Notes: generated from the letters alone by a model not told the origin. Counted from the stretch's first letter, positions 1-13,900 are shown. The stretch is DNA of 64,000 nucleotides from Cristatella mucedo (GCA_009760855.2 WPIO01000022.1:3780501-3844500); one strand, 5' to 3'. Translations and numbers: made by a program.

Positions 1-339
1 CTCTTGGCCACTGTGTCGTACGCCTGCAGGATACGATTTCTGTATTCATAACAGCCAGCCATTGTGGCTGGTGTAGCAGCTCTGCTGTCTGGGAGATACA
101 GTCTCGCCAACGGTGCTTTACAAGGGATTCAAGGTGTCCTGAGCCCAAATACTAGTTCTTGCGGTGACGACTGAGTCCTTGCTTGCCTCGACGTGTTGTA
201 TGCAAATCATTCGTAAGGGACAAACGAATCCCAGTCCTGCTGGTCTGGGTGAACAAGTATTAAGACAAGGTTTCGACAAGTGTACAAACCCTACTTGTGT
301 ACCTATGTTATGTCATAATATCCTTACCTAAGCAAGCAT

Positions 340-1060
340 GAATTTTAAAAATGTTATGCTGCTGAAAGTAGGCATACTTGACTTGTGATCTGATGTGGTG
401 ATGTGTCTAATCCGAGGTCACTTTGGAACCGGACTCCTAGATTTCGTGCAGATGCAACAAAAGATGCTCTGTCCGAGCCTATTTTGAGCGATAACCTTTC
501 CAGTTTATGAGTCACACTTGGTTAGCCTACGACTAGTAAGACAAGTTTATCCTCGTTTAATTTGAGAGAAAGTGTGCCGTTCTCCTCCACGTGTTGATGT
601 CAGCAATACACGCAGTAAGTCTGTGTAGTGAATGAGACATTGAGCCGGAAGGATGCTGGGAAGGATCAAAGGAAAAGAGTGCGACGATTGAGTGCATCAT
701 CTGCAGTGAAGTGAAAGCCTAGACTGCGCTTGGCGATCACACTGGCAAGAGGTAGAGTATAAACCGTGAAAGAAGCAGACCAAGCGAGGATACTTGAGGT
801 ACCCCATACGTCAGTAGTTCTTCAAGTGACCTTCATCCGTTCACATCAACTCTCACTCTCTCTCTAGTCTCCCACTGAGACAGTCTCTTAACCATTGCAA
901 TGCAGTGCCAGTGAAGCCCCAGGCGAGATGAAAAGCGCTCGAAATGGCATGCTTTGTGATCAATTGTATCAAACGCTGTCGAAAAAATTGAGCGAAAAAT
1001 CAGTGATACTTTACCTAAGTCCGGATTTCTGAGATGATCGTTACACACCCGAAGTAATGC
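340..1060 (-). mobile_element. Decayed LINE-B fragment with reverse-transcriptase remnant
   Basis: Read on the minus strand, about 833-1000 encodes a reverse-transcriptase piece containing AFDTIDH followed by a degraded RLG..LHW.CIAMVKRLSQ.ETRERVRV stretch. This matches the catalytic-Asp (A) motif region of CR1/L2-type non-LTR retrotransposons. The flank at about 360-530 is clearly similar to 56280-56480, including the shared string ATTTCGTGCAGATGCAACA, so both are minus-strand copies of one element. Frames are broken and the copy is dead. The exact ends are not visible to me. Confidence 0.7.
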
Positions 1061-1935
1061 TGAATCTTTGTGGGGATTAGCTCTAAATCCAGACTTGAAC
1101 TTACTTGCTAGGTTTTAAGTTTCAATATAAGAGATATCATTTTCTCTGCCACAACTCGTTCCACTGTCTTTGATATTTTAACGGTAGAGAAGGCATTGAT
1201 TTTGTAATGAGTGGCCTGACAAAAGCCTCTTTGAAGCGTATACAGAGTTAATAAAAAGACTCATTAATATTAAAACAAAAAATGAGCTCTTGTTTATGGG
1301 CCCTAAGAGAACATGGTCTTTATAAAAGCAGCATCAATAACAAGAATGAATGGCAAGCAAGGTGGCATGCTTTGGCAGGCGTGTAACAGTAAAGAAGTAT
1401 CACGCTTGGAAAGGTATATAAAAGCACACAAGACAAGACTCTGGGGCGCTGGCCAGCAGGACCTACCTGGTTATTAAGTTGCACTAAATCATGCACTGCC
1501 AAGCACTCAACCCACACTCACAAAAGTCAAGTTCACTGCGGTGCAAACAAAATTATATCGCTATTGCACTTGGTAGCAAGGCGCACTTTTCAGAACACGT
1601 GTGTGCAAAGAACTATTCGCTCAGACCAAGTAAAGGTTTCCGGAACAGGTATGCTTTTAGCTTCTTTTTGAGTAACGTCGAATCAGGAGAGAATTTAATG
1701 GACAACGAAGATTCCGGGCTTTGGTCGCATACTAACTGAAGGCGTGGTCTCCAAGAGATGTGAAGTTGGCACAGATTCAACCGCTCATTCTCAGCATTTT
1801 CTGAAATTCCCTTGCCGCTAGTTCTGCGTGGGCTTTGGCGTGATTAAGTTGAGCACGTATTTATCGGTTTGCTAGCAGACTATTGAAATTTTGAATTACT
1901 TAGATAAAGGTTCTTTCTGAAAGGGTACTATAAAA
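1061..1935. other. No gene seen; AT-rich spacer
   Basis: Only short random open frames are present. I see no splice-site-bounded exon, RNA gene or clear repeat here. Confidence 0.5.
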
Positions 1936-1996
1936 ATATTGTATCACTTTTTCTTTATTATTTTTTTACAATAATAAAGAAAAAGTGATACAATAT
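1936..1996. repeat. Perfect 27-bp inverted repeat with 7-nt loop
   Basis: The arms 1936-1962 and 1970-1996 are exact reverse complements, starting ATATTGTATCAC on the left and ending GTGATACAATAT on the right, around a 7-base loop (TTTTTAC). Either strand could fold into a 27-bp stem. It could be a small fold-back element, a cruciform-forming site or a hairpin RNA precursor; the sequence alone does not decide. Confidence 0.9.
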
Positions 1997-3315
1997 AAAT
2001 CGCGAGAAAATTTTCTACTGTGGTAGTTATGGTGAGTAGCAGCCAGTGTATACACGTCGGAAAGTACGGGGTCTGGAGTGATCCTTCTATTGTGGATGTG
2101 AAGGACTAGATTAGGTCATAGGACAAGCTAAATTCCTAAATAACACCATAACTGTCTCATAAATTCCGTAGGGATGAAGTAAAGTGTTGCCTGGGTTCTT
2201 GCTAGCATGGGGTTGGTATTGCCAATGAATTCCGGCTGCATGTTCCTCCGAAGGAAGAACGCTTTTGTTCATCAATTGACCTTCACAATAGAGGAGCGTC
2301 TGCTTCTCCTTCGTGGCGTTTCACCCGAGATTTTTTGCTCCTGAGAGGCATTCTAAAAGATTCATTAATTACGACGTCATAAGGCGTCGAAATTGGTCGA
2401 TGGCTCCTCGCCTGCCAGTAAGGTTATGCTGCGCACCTAGCTAGGCAGTGGAATTTGAGACCACTGAGCGTAGTTGAAGGCCACATCGCAATCACAACAA
2501 GCGGATTAAGCCGATGTGGCCTGGATTGCTAAATTACCTTGAGCTTACTTGCAGCACCGGGGGCGGCTAGAAAGCGCCGTCAGACTGGCGCCGAGTGACG
2601 CAGCGAGGTGCGAGTGGATAGAGCGCGGTACAGCTGTTCTCTGGAAATATATCTCCTTCCGGCCATCAAGCAAACGCCGGAAGGAGCGTGAGGCCGAGGC
2701 CGTGGGGGCGACAGCAGGAAGCGGAGACGGCGAGTCAGCCTTTTACGGTCCGTGTAGTCAAGAAGTGGCGAACTTCTGCGTCCGGTTGCAGTCTGCCTCC
2801 CGCGCTTAAGGCGTTTCCGGCAAACATATACCTCAAGTAGCTTAGTACCTGACCGGAGCGGTTCGCATCATCGCCGCATCGCATCCCATCTTGATCGCAC
2901 TTCATGTCCGCGTGCCCAGATTCATGCGGATTTTGCTACCAAATCTCTTTCACTAGCTCCGCGAATCATCAAGGCACAAAATAGGTAGCCACGCGTTAGG
3001 CTGCAGCAGAGCGACGCGGCGCACGCCCAGCAACGACTCAGCAAAAATGCATGAGATGACAGAGGATTGGTGCAGCCGCAAAATCCCAGAGCCGCGCGCC
3101 TGGTCGGCACGCGCACGCTCGCCGACCCCCGCGGCTCGCGTCTCGCGGAATAAGAGGCCACCTTACGCGCGACGCAGCGGAAGTCGTAGGACGTAGTTGT
3201 GGACGGGACAGGAAAGGCGTGGCGACGAACGCGTGGACGCGACTCGCCAAGGTCGGCGGCGGCTTCATCTGCTTCGAAATTTTTCGGAAACGACCGACGG
3301 CAATTGAGACCTGCC
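1997..3315. other. Transition from AT-rich to GC-rich DNA; no gene recognised
   Basis: Base composition changes near 2550, where CpG-rich sequence begins. The open frames here (for example 2549-2809 +) have no recognisable motif and I treat them as GC-driven chance frames. Confidence 0.4.
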
Positions 3316-3318
3316 GAG

Positions 3319-3745
<427 letters not shown>

Positions 3746-4414
3746 GTCGTCCAACGACTGACGTCCGTGGCTTCTTGCTGCGGCGAATGCGCGTCAGGCA
3801 CGGACTCGAGTCCTGCCGTGTGTGATCCGACTCGAGGGTACGAGCAGGCCGCCGATTATGCGCCGCTGCAGCTCAATTGAACGGGAAGAAATGAGCGACG
3901 TTAAGATTTCTGCGTGAGCAAGAGTATTGCTCCGCACTGCTTGAAAAGAAGCATTTTTTCGTCACCAGCAGACGCGCGGGGGCGATACCTAGAGTTGGAA
4001 AAGACGACTTTTTCTCTCTCGCCTCACTCAATGGGAAATTACTCTGAGGAGATGAGACGTGAAACAATATTTGCAGCCTTACTTAGGCGCAGGACTGCAG
4101 TAATCTATCACTCTTTTCTGTCACGTCGCTGCGTCGTGTAATTTACCTCGAACCGTTTGAATGCCGTTCGTGCGGTTTTCTGTTTTATACGAGCATCAAA
4201 AACCAAGATGAAACTAAGACCGTGGCGGAATGATATTATTTCTTTCTATACAGACCGTCACTGGGAGAGATCAAAGAATTCACGACGCACAATAATCTTT
4301 CCTTCAAGCACCTGCTTTTTTTTAGCTACCCCGTTCATATTAGGTGGCGGCTATCGTAATAAATAGTTTATACCGCTCATCATCAAAGGAAGCAGCTAGC
4401 GTGCTGGTTGTAGT

Positions 4415-4740
4415 TTGGTTCGCCCATCAGAGAGCCAGCCGATGAACAACGCCAACGGTTTATTGCACAAGGCACAGAGCAGCAAGACGCACGACTGCCT
4501 TCGCCCCCTTCTCACACTCGAGTCTCGTTCCCTCCCCCGCTCCCGTCCACCCTCCGGCCACCAGCGGGTTACCGGCCTGTCTCCATGCCACATCACAGGT
4601 AGGCCACAGCTGTGCACCGGCCGACCCCGATGGTGAATCCACCATCTGGCCACCAGCGGTAACCGGCCGGTGTCCATGCCACATCACAGGCTCATCAGAG
4701 GAGCCGGCATACGCTGGAACTACACCGGTGGCACGGGCAG
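4415..4740. repeat. R1: GC-rich dispersed repeat, copy 1
   Basis: Shares several strings with 46140-46400: AGAGAGCCAGCCGATG, CCGACCCCGATGGTGAATC, CCAGCGGGTTACCGGCCTGT versus CTAGCGGGTTATCGGCCTGT, and CCACAGCTGTGCAC. Inside this copy, a segment of roughly 40 bp ending CCATGCCACATCACAGG occurs twice (about 4558-4602 and 4649-4690). No coding motif or terminal inverted repeat was seen. The class is unknown. Confidence 0.7.
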
Positions 4741-5722
4741 TCTGGCCTCCCGTGAAGATTAAAGTCGCGATTGCCATCGTAAAATTACCCCAAGTCCTGC
4801 TGCAGCGAGCTAAAGACTCCACCCGCGAGATTCGCCAGCAGTGCTCTGCGTCATCGTGGCCGATGGCCGAGCGGTGCACCGTCGACGCCTCGAGTCAATC
4901 TCGGGATTTCGCGCGCCGGCGACGCGTCGCCTCGTAATGCGCCGTCAGGCTGCAGCCGCCTCCGATCGTTGCGCAGAGCCAGCCACCACAGACTACGGCT
5001 ACCGACGTGACGCGCTCGCACTGCGCGTCCATTTTCTGCAGCTAGTTCGAATCAGCGACTGTGGGCGGGCATAGGAGACGCGCCACTGCGACGTCGCCGT
5101 GACGCTGGATCAACGACGTGTCGCCGCTTGCAGCTGCGGCTCGTCACCGCGACTCCGCGAAAACGCGCGCTCATTCTCGCGACAGAGTGGGGGATTCGGG
5201 TCGCTGCAGCGGCACGCGCGGCGCAGCGCTCGCGGGCCTCGGGCGGCGGCGGCGCGTGCTGCGGCGGCGAAGCACCGTGCCGGACTCTCAGCGTATCTCA
5301 GGACGGCCACATTATTGACCGCCGTCGGCGGGCTGGCATTACAGCCGGAGGAGCCGTCCGTCACCTCCCCCTCCCACTTGGGCCGGGTCGCCATCCGTGA
5401 CGAAATAAGGGGGACGCCGGAAGTCGGGGCGGCGGCTGCCGAGGCGCTCGCCCGCGGACTCGGCTCCGCCGCACGCAATCTCGCCGTTCGAGAGAGCGCG
5501 GCGGCGGCGGCGGCTGAGGCGAGCCGACGACGAGAGGCGAGCCGACGGATCGCGCTCGCAGCGACTGCGCGCCATCTTGTGGATCCCGCGTGGACCCGGA
5601 CGATTTGCCAGCCGCGGCCAGCACGCCGTCGCTCGCAGACTGAGTTGCCGCGGTCGCTGACTGCTCGGCAGCCTCGTTCTGGCCCTCGCTGACGCGACCG
5701 CTACAAATGACGAGAGCAACAC

Positions 5723-5724
<2 letters not shown>
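4741..5724. other. GC/CpG-rich sequence without recognised gene
   Basis: Many overlapping long open frames occur on both strands, rich in Ala, Arg, Gly and Pro, as expected from GC-rich DNA with few stop codons. None shows a conserved domain I recognise. Confidence 0.45.
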
Positions 5725-5777
<53 letters not shown>

Positions 5778-5781
5778 TGCC
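5725..5781. repeat. (GCC)n trinucleotide tract
   Basis: About 17 consecutive GCC units followed by GCTGCC. Read through in frame it would give poly-Ala or poly-Arg, but no supported gene contains it. Confidence 0.95.
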
Positions 5782-5982
5782 GAGGGCAACGCTCGCACTC
5801 GCGGAGCGGCGGCACGCCCGCGCATATGCGTCGAGTCGCCTAGGCGACGGACGTTCGCGCGTCAAGCTCTCGCAATCGACGCCCTAGCGGTTTGTTGAGT
5901 AGCTGCGGGGGGGGGGCGAGCGGGACGGGTGGCGGGGGCGTTCGGCGAGAGGCTGAGAGGCCACGAGGGCCTCTAAAGGCGA

Positions 5983-6026
5983 GGCCACGGCGCTGTGGCC
6001 GACGCTTCGGCCACAACGCCGTGGCC
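5983..6026. repeat. GC-rich hairpin, 20-bp arms, 4-nt loop
   Basis: The arms 5983-6002 (GGCCACGGCG...) and 6007-6026 (...CGCCGTGGCC) pair at 19 of 20 positions around a CGCT loop. It lies about 850-900 bp beyond the presumed polyadenylation site of the bHLH gene. It is a candidate structured RNA or regulatory palindrome. Confidence 0.85.
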
Positions 6027-6098
6027 GCAGCGTCGGGAGGGGGGAGGGCTTCGTGGGGCCTCAGCGGCTTGCGGGTTAGTGTCAGCGAGCGAGGCGAG

Positions 6099-6130
6099 AC
6101 TATTTTCACCGCTGGCGCGATGAAAATAGT
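6099..6130. repeat. Inverted repeat ACTATTTTCA / TGAAAATAGT
   Basis: A perfect 10-bp AT-rich inverted repeat (6099-6108 and 6121-6130) around a 12-base GC-rich loop. It stands out in surrounding CpG-rich DNA. Confidence 0.8.
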
Positions 6131-6878
6131 TGCGCCGGTCGCTGCCGCTGAAAGCGCTCTCCACCTGCCTCTCTCCTGCGCGCCCCGGCTGTAGCCGGCC
6201 GCGCGTGCATGCGCAATTCGATTCGCTGCGGCGGCGGCGATAATTGGCCCGCTGCTGCGAGGAGCGGTCGAGCTCGCGCGCTGGCCGGCTCGATTTGCGG
6301 CTGCCTATGCTCATCCATCACCGCTAGGTGGCGTCACCGCATAGCTGTGCGGAGGCTGCCGAGCCGAGCGGCGCGGTTCAAGCCTCCAATTGCACCTCCT
6401 GTGTTCGCGTACCGGCACTCGGCGCATGGCCGCTCTCGTGCCTGCTGCTACGACTCGTCGCCGGCTGCCGCCGCCCGCCGCGACGTTTACTCACGTCGCT
6501 ATCTCGAACCGAGGCTGCGGATTAGACGTACGCCGAAGTTATTATTCCCATTGCGTTTCGTCGGTCTACCGTTCGCAACAGGTCGACTACCTCGGCCTCG
6601 CTTTCTTCTCGATCCGTCGAAGCTTCGACGGTTCGACTTTCGCACGCATCGAGCCGCCGGAAGCGCTCTGCCACCGGAAGCATCGAGCGCGCATCCGGCA
6701 CATCGCACGCCACAGGCGATCGCAGACAGGCGACGCGGCAGGGGACAGCGACGTGACAGGTGAGCGAAGTTCCCCTCCCGCCAAAAGCGCCCGCAGGTCT
6801 GTCTCCCTGCCTGCCTGCTTGTCTGTCTATCGACGGCGAAACGTGCGGTCGCAGCCCGTCGCAGCTGAATTACGCACT

Positions 6879-6884
6879 TTTATT
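6879..6884 (-). terminator. Candidate polyadenylation signal of the bHLH gene
   Basis: AATAAA on the minus strand, about 830 bp downstream of the TAG stop at 7714-7716. It sits in the first AT-rich patch after the coding region. A plus-strand AATAAA at 6886-6891 overlaps the same patch. If used, the 3' UTR would be about 0.85 kb. Confidence 0.4.
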
Positions 6885-6891
6885 GAATAAA

Positions 6892-7713
6892 TATTCTCTC
6901 CAGCAGAAAAGCGATAGCGCAATTAATAAATACTAACGCACGCGCACCTTCGATCGCCGCCGCAGGTTCCGATTCGCCCGCCGTGCGACGCCTCCAGCGA
7001 CGATCGACGGCAGGCGAGATCCAGGAGAGATCGACGGCGCCGAGCCGCTACACAAAGGTCTACTGAGCCTAAAAGGCGCGCCACGTCGAACCTCGCCTTC
7101 GACGAGTAATCTTCGGCTTCGTGAAAACTTGAATTGTCTCTCGGAGCGGCCTGCGGCGACGGGCCTAGCAGGACGAGCAGCCGACTGCCGCCGCCAGTGC
7201 CCAGGTCGGCGGCGGCAACAGTTCGCGCCGAAGCACGGCACGAAGGCGGAGAGGAGAAACGAGGCCGACGACGGGCGTCTCGGGCCCCGGTTCTTCGAGC
7301 GACGGAAGCGTCGCAGGACCGGACGCACGCGGGCGTGCGCCTCCGAGCATGGCACGCGGGCAAGAGAGCGGGCAGAGCGGGCGTCCGCGCGCGCCACGGC
7401 CGCGAGACTGTGCCTGGGTTGCGGCAGCAGCCGCCGCCGGCCGCCGCAAGTCACGCGAGTCTATCGCGGGTTCTCTCGCGGAGAGTTCGTTGCGCCTGCG
7501 TTCTCGCCGCCGATCGGAGAGCGCTGGCAGGCGATCGCGCGATCGGCCGACGCAGGGGCTCGCCGCCGCCGAGGCGAGCGGCTTCGCTTTTAATTTCGAC
7601 AATTTGTACCAGACGATCTGTCTCTCGAGGAGCGCCAATCCTCGTCGAGCGCGCCGCAGCGCGCGCGACGTCGGGCGCATGATTCCAGAGGAAGCTGACG
7701 GCGCTCGGCGTGC
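6892..7713 (-). other. Presumed 3' UTR of the dimmed-like gene
   Basis: GC-rich sequence between the stop codon and the first plausible polyadenylation signal. The open frames here on both strands are low-complexity Arg/Ala/Ser products without motifs. Assignment as 3' UTR is inference from position. Confidence 0.35.
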
Positions 7714-8189
7714 CTACTTGGCGTCCTCGTCGCTCTCGTCGGCTGCTTCCGCCGAGTGCTTGTCCTCCGAGTCGCCGTCGCCGCCGCTGCTGCCGCCGCC
7801 GCTGTCGAGCACGTACGTCCGCGGCTCGCCCCTCATGTCGCATATGACGTTCGTCAGGGCCTTGATGTAGTTCTTGGCCAGCGTGAGCGTCTCGATCTTG
7901 CTCAGCTTCCGGTCGAGAGTGATGTGAGGTATGACCTCGCGCAGCTCCTGGAAGGCGTCGTTCAGCGAGTGCATGCGCATGCGCTCTCGCTCGTTGCTCT
8001 CCAGTCGCCGAAGGTTGCGGTCGCGCGAGTTAAGGCTCTTCCGGCGCCTGGTGGCGGCCGAGCGAGCCGCCGCCGCCGCCGTCGCCGCGGAGGTCGAGGC
8101 TCGGCACTTGACCTTGGCAGACGCCGCAGCTGTCGGCAGCAGAAGCTGCTGATCGACGTCGTCCGCGTCAGCGCCGCTCGACGAGCCAC

Positions 8190-8229
<40 letters not shown>

Positions 8230-8406
8230 GCCGCCGCCGCCGCCGCTGCTGCCCATCGAGTCGATCGAGCCGCACGTCCGCTTCCGGCGGCGCCGCATGT
8301 CGTAGTCGCTCGGTCGCGCCACGTCCACATCCCAGACCGACTCCTCTGGGCTGCCGCCGCCGTCGTCGCCGTCTCCTAGCGGCTCACAGTGGGCGGCAGA
8401 GAGCAT
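7714..8406 (-). CDS. dimm: Dimmed/Mist1-family bHLH transcription factor (BHLHA15 class)
   Basis: A single-exon reading frame of 230 residues from ATG (8404-8406) to TAG (7714-7716). Residues about 133-191 form a complete bHLH domain: basic region [13 protein letters not shown], helix 1 [15 protein letters not shown], loop HITLDRK, helix 2 [17 protein letters not shown]. The Glu and Arg residues of NERER are those that contact E-boxes. The [10 protein letters not shown]...MHSLNDAFQ and [15 protein letters not shown] signature is that of the Dimmed/Mist1 subfamily rather than NeuroD, Atonal or Olig. Known members drive the secretory programme of peptidergic neuroendocrine cells (Drosophila Dimm) and of exocrine cells (vertebrate Mist1). 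The N-terminus has poly-Gly then 12 Ser (61-72) encoded by a CTG-type repeat, an RRRRKR basic cluster (38-43) and a QQLLLP patch; the C-terminus is acidic ([17 protein letters not shown]). The frame stays open upstream of the ATG, so a longer start or spliced 5' exon is possible. Confidence 0.93.
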
Positions 8407-10168
8407 CGCTTCGCCGCTGTCGTCGCTGACGGCCCGTGCGCGAGCGAAGCTCCGGAGCGTGGCTACAACGCCGCGTCGGCTTCAGGCGTGCGCAGATGCC
8501 GCCCCCGCCCCTCTCCGCCGCCCGCCCTCCGACGCCGCTGCGGAGGAGGAGCGAAACGCGGCGGCGACGCGGGAGGACGTGGACGGGACGCGCCGGCGTC
8601 TCCTCCTTCTCTCACCCGTTGCTTTCCCTCCCAGCGCGCCTAGCTCCTGTGGCATGCGAGTCAAGGTGACAGCTGCCTGCCGCGCGCGGCGCCGCGGCTC
8701 GCTCGTATCCAGGAAGCGACAGCGCGCCGCCGCGCGGCCTGTCTAATTTAGCAGCGGCCGACAGTCGCATGCAAATCCGGCGAACTGGAATAGAAGCGAT
8801 GCGGTTATTTTCGATCGGTGCCTCCACCCCCGTCGCCCCACCTCTATCCGCCGCCACCGCCGCCGTCGTCGACGGGCCAGACGACGGCCAGCGGACGGCG
8901 TCTCAGCAAGCGACCTCGCCGGCGGGAGCTCGCGAGAAGCCCACCTGCCGCGGCGCGTGCGCGCGCCCTCCACGGCCGCCGCGGCCGCGATTCCTTTTCG
9001 ATTACGCTCCGTCGACGGCCGCGACGCGCCCGGCAGGCGAGCGCAGCGGCTGAGCGCAGTGACGCAGGGGCGCCGCCATCGCAGGCGGCGCGACCGCGCG
9101 CACGCACGCGCACCGGGGGCACGTACGCGCATGCGGGCGCCGGCGAAACGCTACTTCGGCCTGCGCCCGCCCGCCCGCGCGGCGGCGGTTTGCAGCGGCA
9201 GCTGGGCAGGGGGCGTGTCGTCGACGCGACGGCCGGCGGTTTGCGACTAGGCGAGTGCAGCAGCGAAGAAGCGTCGCCGCCGCCGCCGCCGTCGCCGCCG
9301 CCGTCGCCGCCGTCGCCGTCGCCGCCGCCGCCACATTTCGCGTTCGGCTGTCTTCGCGCCGACGAAACTCGCCAGCCCCCCCCCCCAAGGCGCACAAGCG
9401 CCCACGAGCACGAGCAGGGACGTACCGCCCCGACCGAACAGCTCGTCGGGGCGTCTGTCGACCCGCGCCCCAATCCTCCTCCACTCGCGTGTCTTGCCTG
9501 GCTACACTGGCGAACCGCTTTGAACAGCGGCTAGCGGCCCATGAGAAGTTACTGGTGCGGGCGCGCAGCCGCTGGCCTCCAGGCGTAATCTAATCGACGA
9601 TCGCCACCCAAGTCGTCCGCTGCCGCGCGCGCGCGCGATACGGCGGCGGCTGACGCGCGCCAGGAGCCGAGCTGACCCGCGGCCGCCTACGTCGCTATCG
9701 ACGGACGTACGGCGCGGCAAGCCGGGCTGGCTGTCGCGGCGGCGCAGCGACGACGGACGTCCCAAGAAGACGCCGCCGCCGCCGCACGTTCGAAGGCCGC
9801 CATGTCGGCGATGGCGACAGCTCCGGCGCCGGCGGCGGCGGCGAGCCGCGACGTGAGCGGCCGGCGGTGCGCTCGGCCGCGCCGCGGCTGGCCGCAGTTG
9901 GCGGACGCATCGGCGAGGTGGAGCGCAGTGCGCCTCCTCCCCCGCAGACCACCCCGCCCCTCTGCCCGTCGTCCGCTGCCACGTCCCCACGGCCGGCTCG
10001 CGGAAACGTTGCCCGCCATCATAACTCACGCCGGCGCTGGACCGAGAAGCGGCCCCGCTTAGCAGCGCGGCTGCCCCGGCGAGTTCGCCAGCGGCCAAGG
10101 ACACCCGGCGGCGGAGTCGGCGGCGCCGGCGGCGGCGGAAGCTACGCGAGTTTTCGCCGCTGCGCCTT
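8407..10168 (-). other. CpG-rich upstream region; probable 5' intron of the bHLH gene
   Basis: No recognisable protein occurs on either strand; the long open frames are Arg/Ala/Pro-rich artefacts. If the donor at 10170 is used, most of this stretch would be intron. A possible acceptor (minus strand TGCCACAG followed by GAGCTAGG) ends near 8653. The frame after it stops before the ATG, consistent with 5' UTR. This is inference. Confidence 0.3.
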
Positions 10169-10170
10169 AC

Positions 10171-10240
10171 CTGCTCGCACGTCGGCACGGCACACGCGTG
10201 CGGTCGCCGGGCCTACTGACACACTGCAAGCTAACTAACG
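10171..10240 (-). other. Candidate 5' non-coding exon with strong donor (minus strand)
   Basis: The minus strand reads GAGCAG then GTAAGG at 10171/10170, a near-consensus splice donor pointing toward the bHLH gene 1.8 kb downstream. The upstream end is set only by the candidate core promoter; transcription has not been observed. Confidence 0.35.
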
Positions 10241-10258
10241 TCAGAGCCCACGCGCTTG

Positions 10259-10427
10259 TATTTATCCGGCGACTACCGGCTCGTGAATGGCCCCAGCCCC
10301 TCGCACCGCAGCCAATCAGCGAGCGCCTTGCAATCCGCCGGTCGGCCCGTGTCGTCTAGCGGCCGGCCGGGCGTATGCGGGCCTCTGGGGGATGGGGACG
10401 CTTAGTCCGCTGATGAGACCCAATCAG
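10259..10427 (-). promoter_or_regulatory. Candidate core promoter: TATA-like box and two CCAAT boxes
   Basis: The minus strand has ATAAATA at 10259-10265. Two identical reverse CCAAT motifs (CCAATCAG on the plus strand) lie upstream at 10312-10319 and 10420-10427. The first is about 50 bp upstream of the TATA-like element, a usual NF-Y distance. The arrangement faces the bHLH gene. It is stronger than any other promoter-like set I noticed in the island, but it is motif evidence only. Confidence 0.4.
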
Positions 10428-10439
10428 CTGGCATTTTAA

Positions 10440-11768
10440 CCGATAATCCCAGACGACAGCGAGGGGAGGGACAGAGCTGCGCGACAGAGTCCGACCTTGG
10501 ACATCCCTCTCGGACGCGATAGCGACCGAGCGTCAGCAGCTAGCCGAACTGGCGGCGGCGGCCTAATCGAACGGGACGATGACGACGAGCGGCCCGGCCC
10601 GGCGTCTGCCCACACCTCCTCCGTCGCCACCATCCGACGCCCACCCCGACGAGCTCCATCTGAGCAGCCCACGTCGTCGCCCACTTCTCTCTGTCAAGCC
10701 TACGCCAGCCGACGCGCGCGCGATGGCCACGAGCGGCGGCGGCCTGCACTCCAGTCCTGGCTGAGCGCCGGATAGTCGCGCCCGAGAGGCGAACGCTACC
10801 GGCTACGCTCCGGCTGCGTCCGCCGCTACAGCGCGCGTCCGCGTGCCGGCGAGCAGCTGCCGCCTCGCCGGCTGGAAGCGCGCGCGTTCCATCGCCTCGC
10901 GAGTCTCACGCCAGAGCGGGCGGAAGTCGGGCGGAGCGAAGACGCGACGGAGCGGAGACGCGGCTGAGCTCGCATGCGAGCCGCCTGCTGGCTTAAAACT
11001 GTGATCGCTACGGATTGCCTGAGCGAGGCACTGCGTTTGTAGCTCTCAGCCGGCATCGCTGCTTATTCGCTCGAAAATCGCAGTCGGAATATGGCCGACG
11101 GAGAGGACAGAAGTCGGTCAGATGAAAAACGACAAGGCAGGTACATTCACTCACGAAAGGCGCGCTCAGTCACAAATGGCTTGGCCGGATTTCCGCTGCA
11201 GACGTAGACGCATTGCAGCGCAGTCGCAGACTAAGCGTGTCGGCTCTTCAGGATTAGCTGGCTGCCCTTGCGAAGCGGTCGTCACCTAAATGGCTACGGG
11301 GTAACTGAAGCTCGTGAAAGCACCCCAGATCTCGCCGACATGGCCCTGCGCTCTCTTTCTGCCCCGAATCTGGCCGTAGTTGCCGCTTCCACTGCCGCCG
11401 TCACCCGCTGATCATGGGTAACGAAGCCGGGGCGGGGACGTCTTCACTTTCAGGACCAGCCCACGAACTTTCGCACTCTGTGGCAGAGCAAGTAGTCCGG
11501 GCAGCAACTCTTCGCTAATTCCGCCCATTGCTGAGCCAGTCACGCTCTCCCACCACAGCTCTCTACAGCGTTCATGGAAGCACCAGCGGATGCAGGTCGC
11601 AGCGACCGGCAGCAGGAGCTTCCGGGAACAGACTGAGCGACGTCATCGAGCCCTGGCGGACGTGGATCGCCCGCGCTTCCGGAGGCAGACGGCTGTAGGC
11701 TCGCACAATACATTCCGAAGCCCCTCCCGCTGACTAAAATCTGCACTCAATTAAAAAGCATTGCGTTC
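10440..11768. other. GC-rich sequence without recognised gene
   Basis: Chance open frames only. Composition falls toward normal by about 11700. No repeat family, RNA gene or conserved motif was recognised. Confidence 0.4.

Positions 11769-13900
<2,132 letters not shown>

Noticed and set aside
7756-8379. 207-residue open frame antisense to the bHLH gene
   Set aside because: It is the low-stop shadow of a GC-rich coding exon; the real domain is on the minus strand.
4841-10238. Many Arg/Ala/Pro-rich frames of 100-240 residues
   Set aside because: GC-rich DNA lacks stop codons by chance; none shows a domain, splice context or family resemblance.
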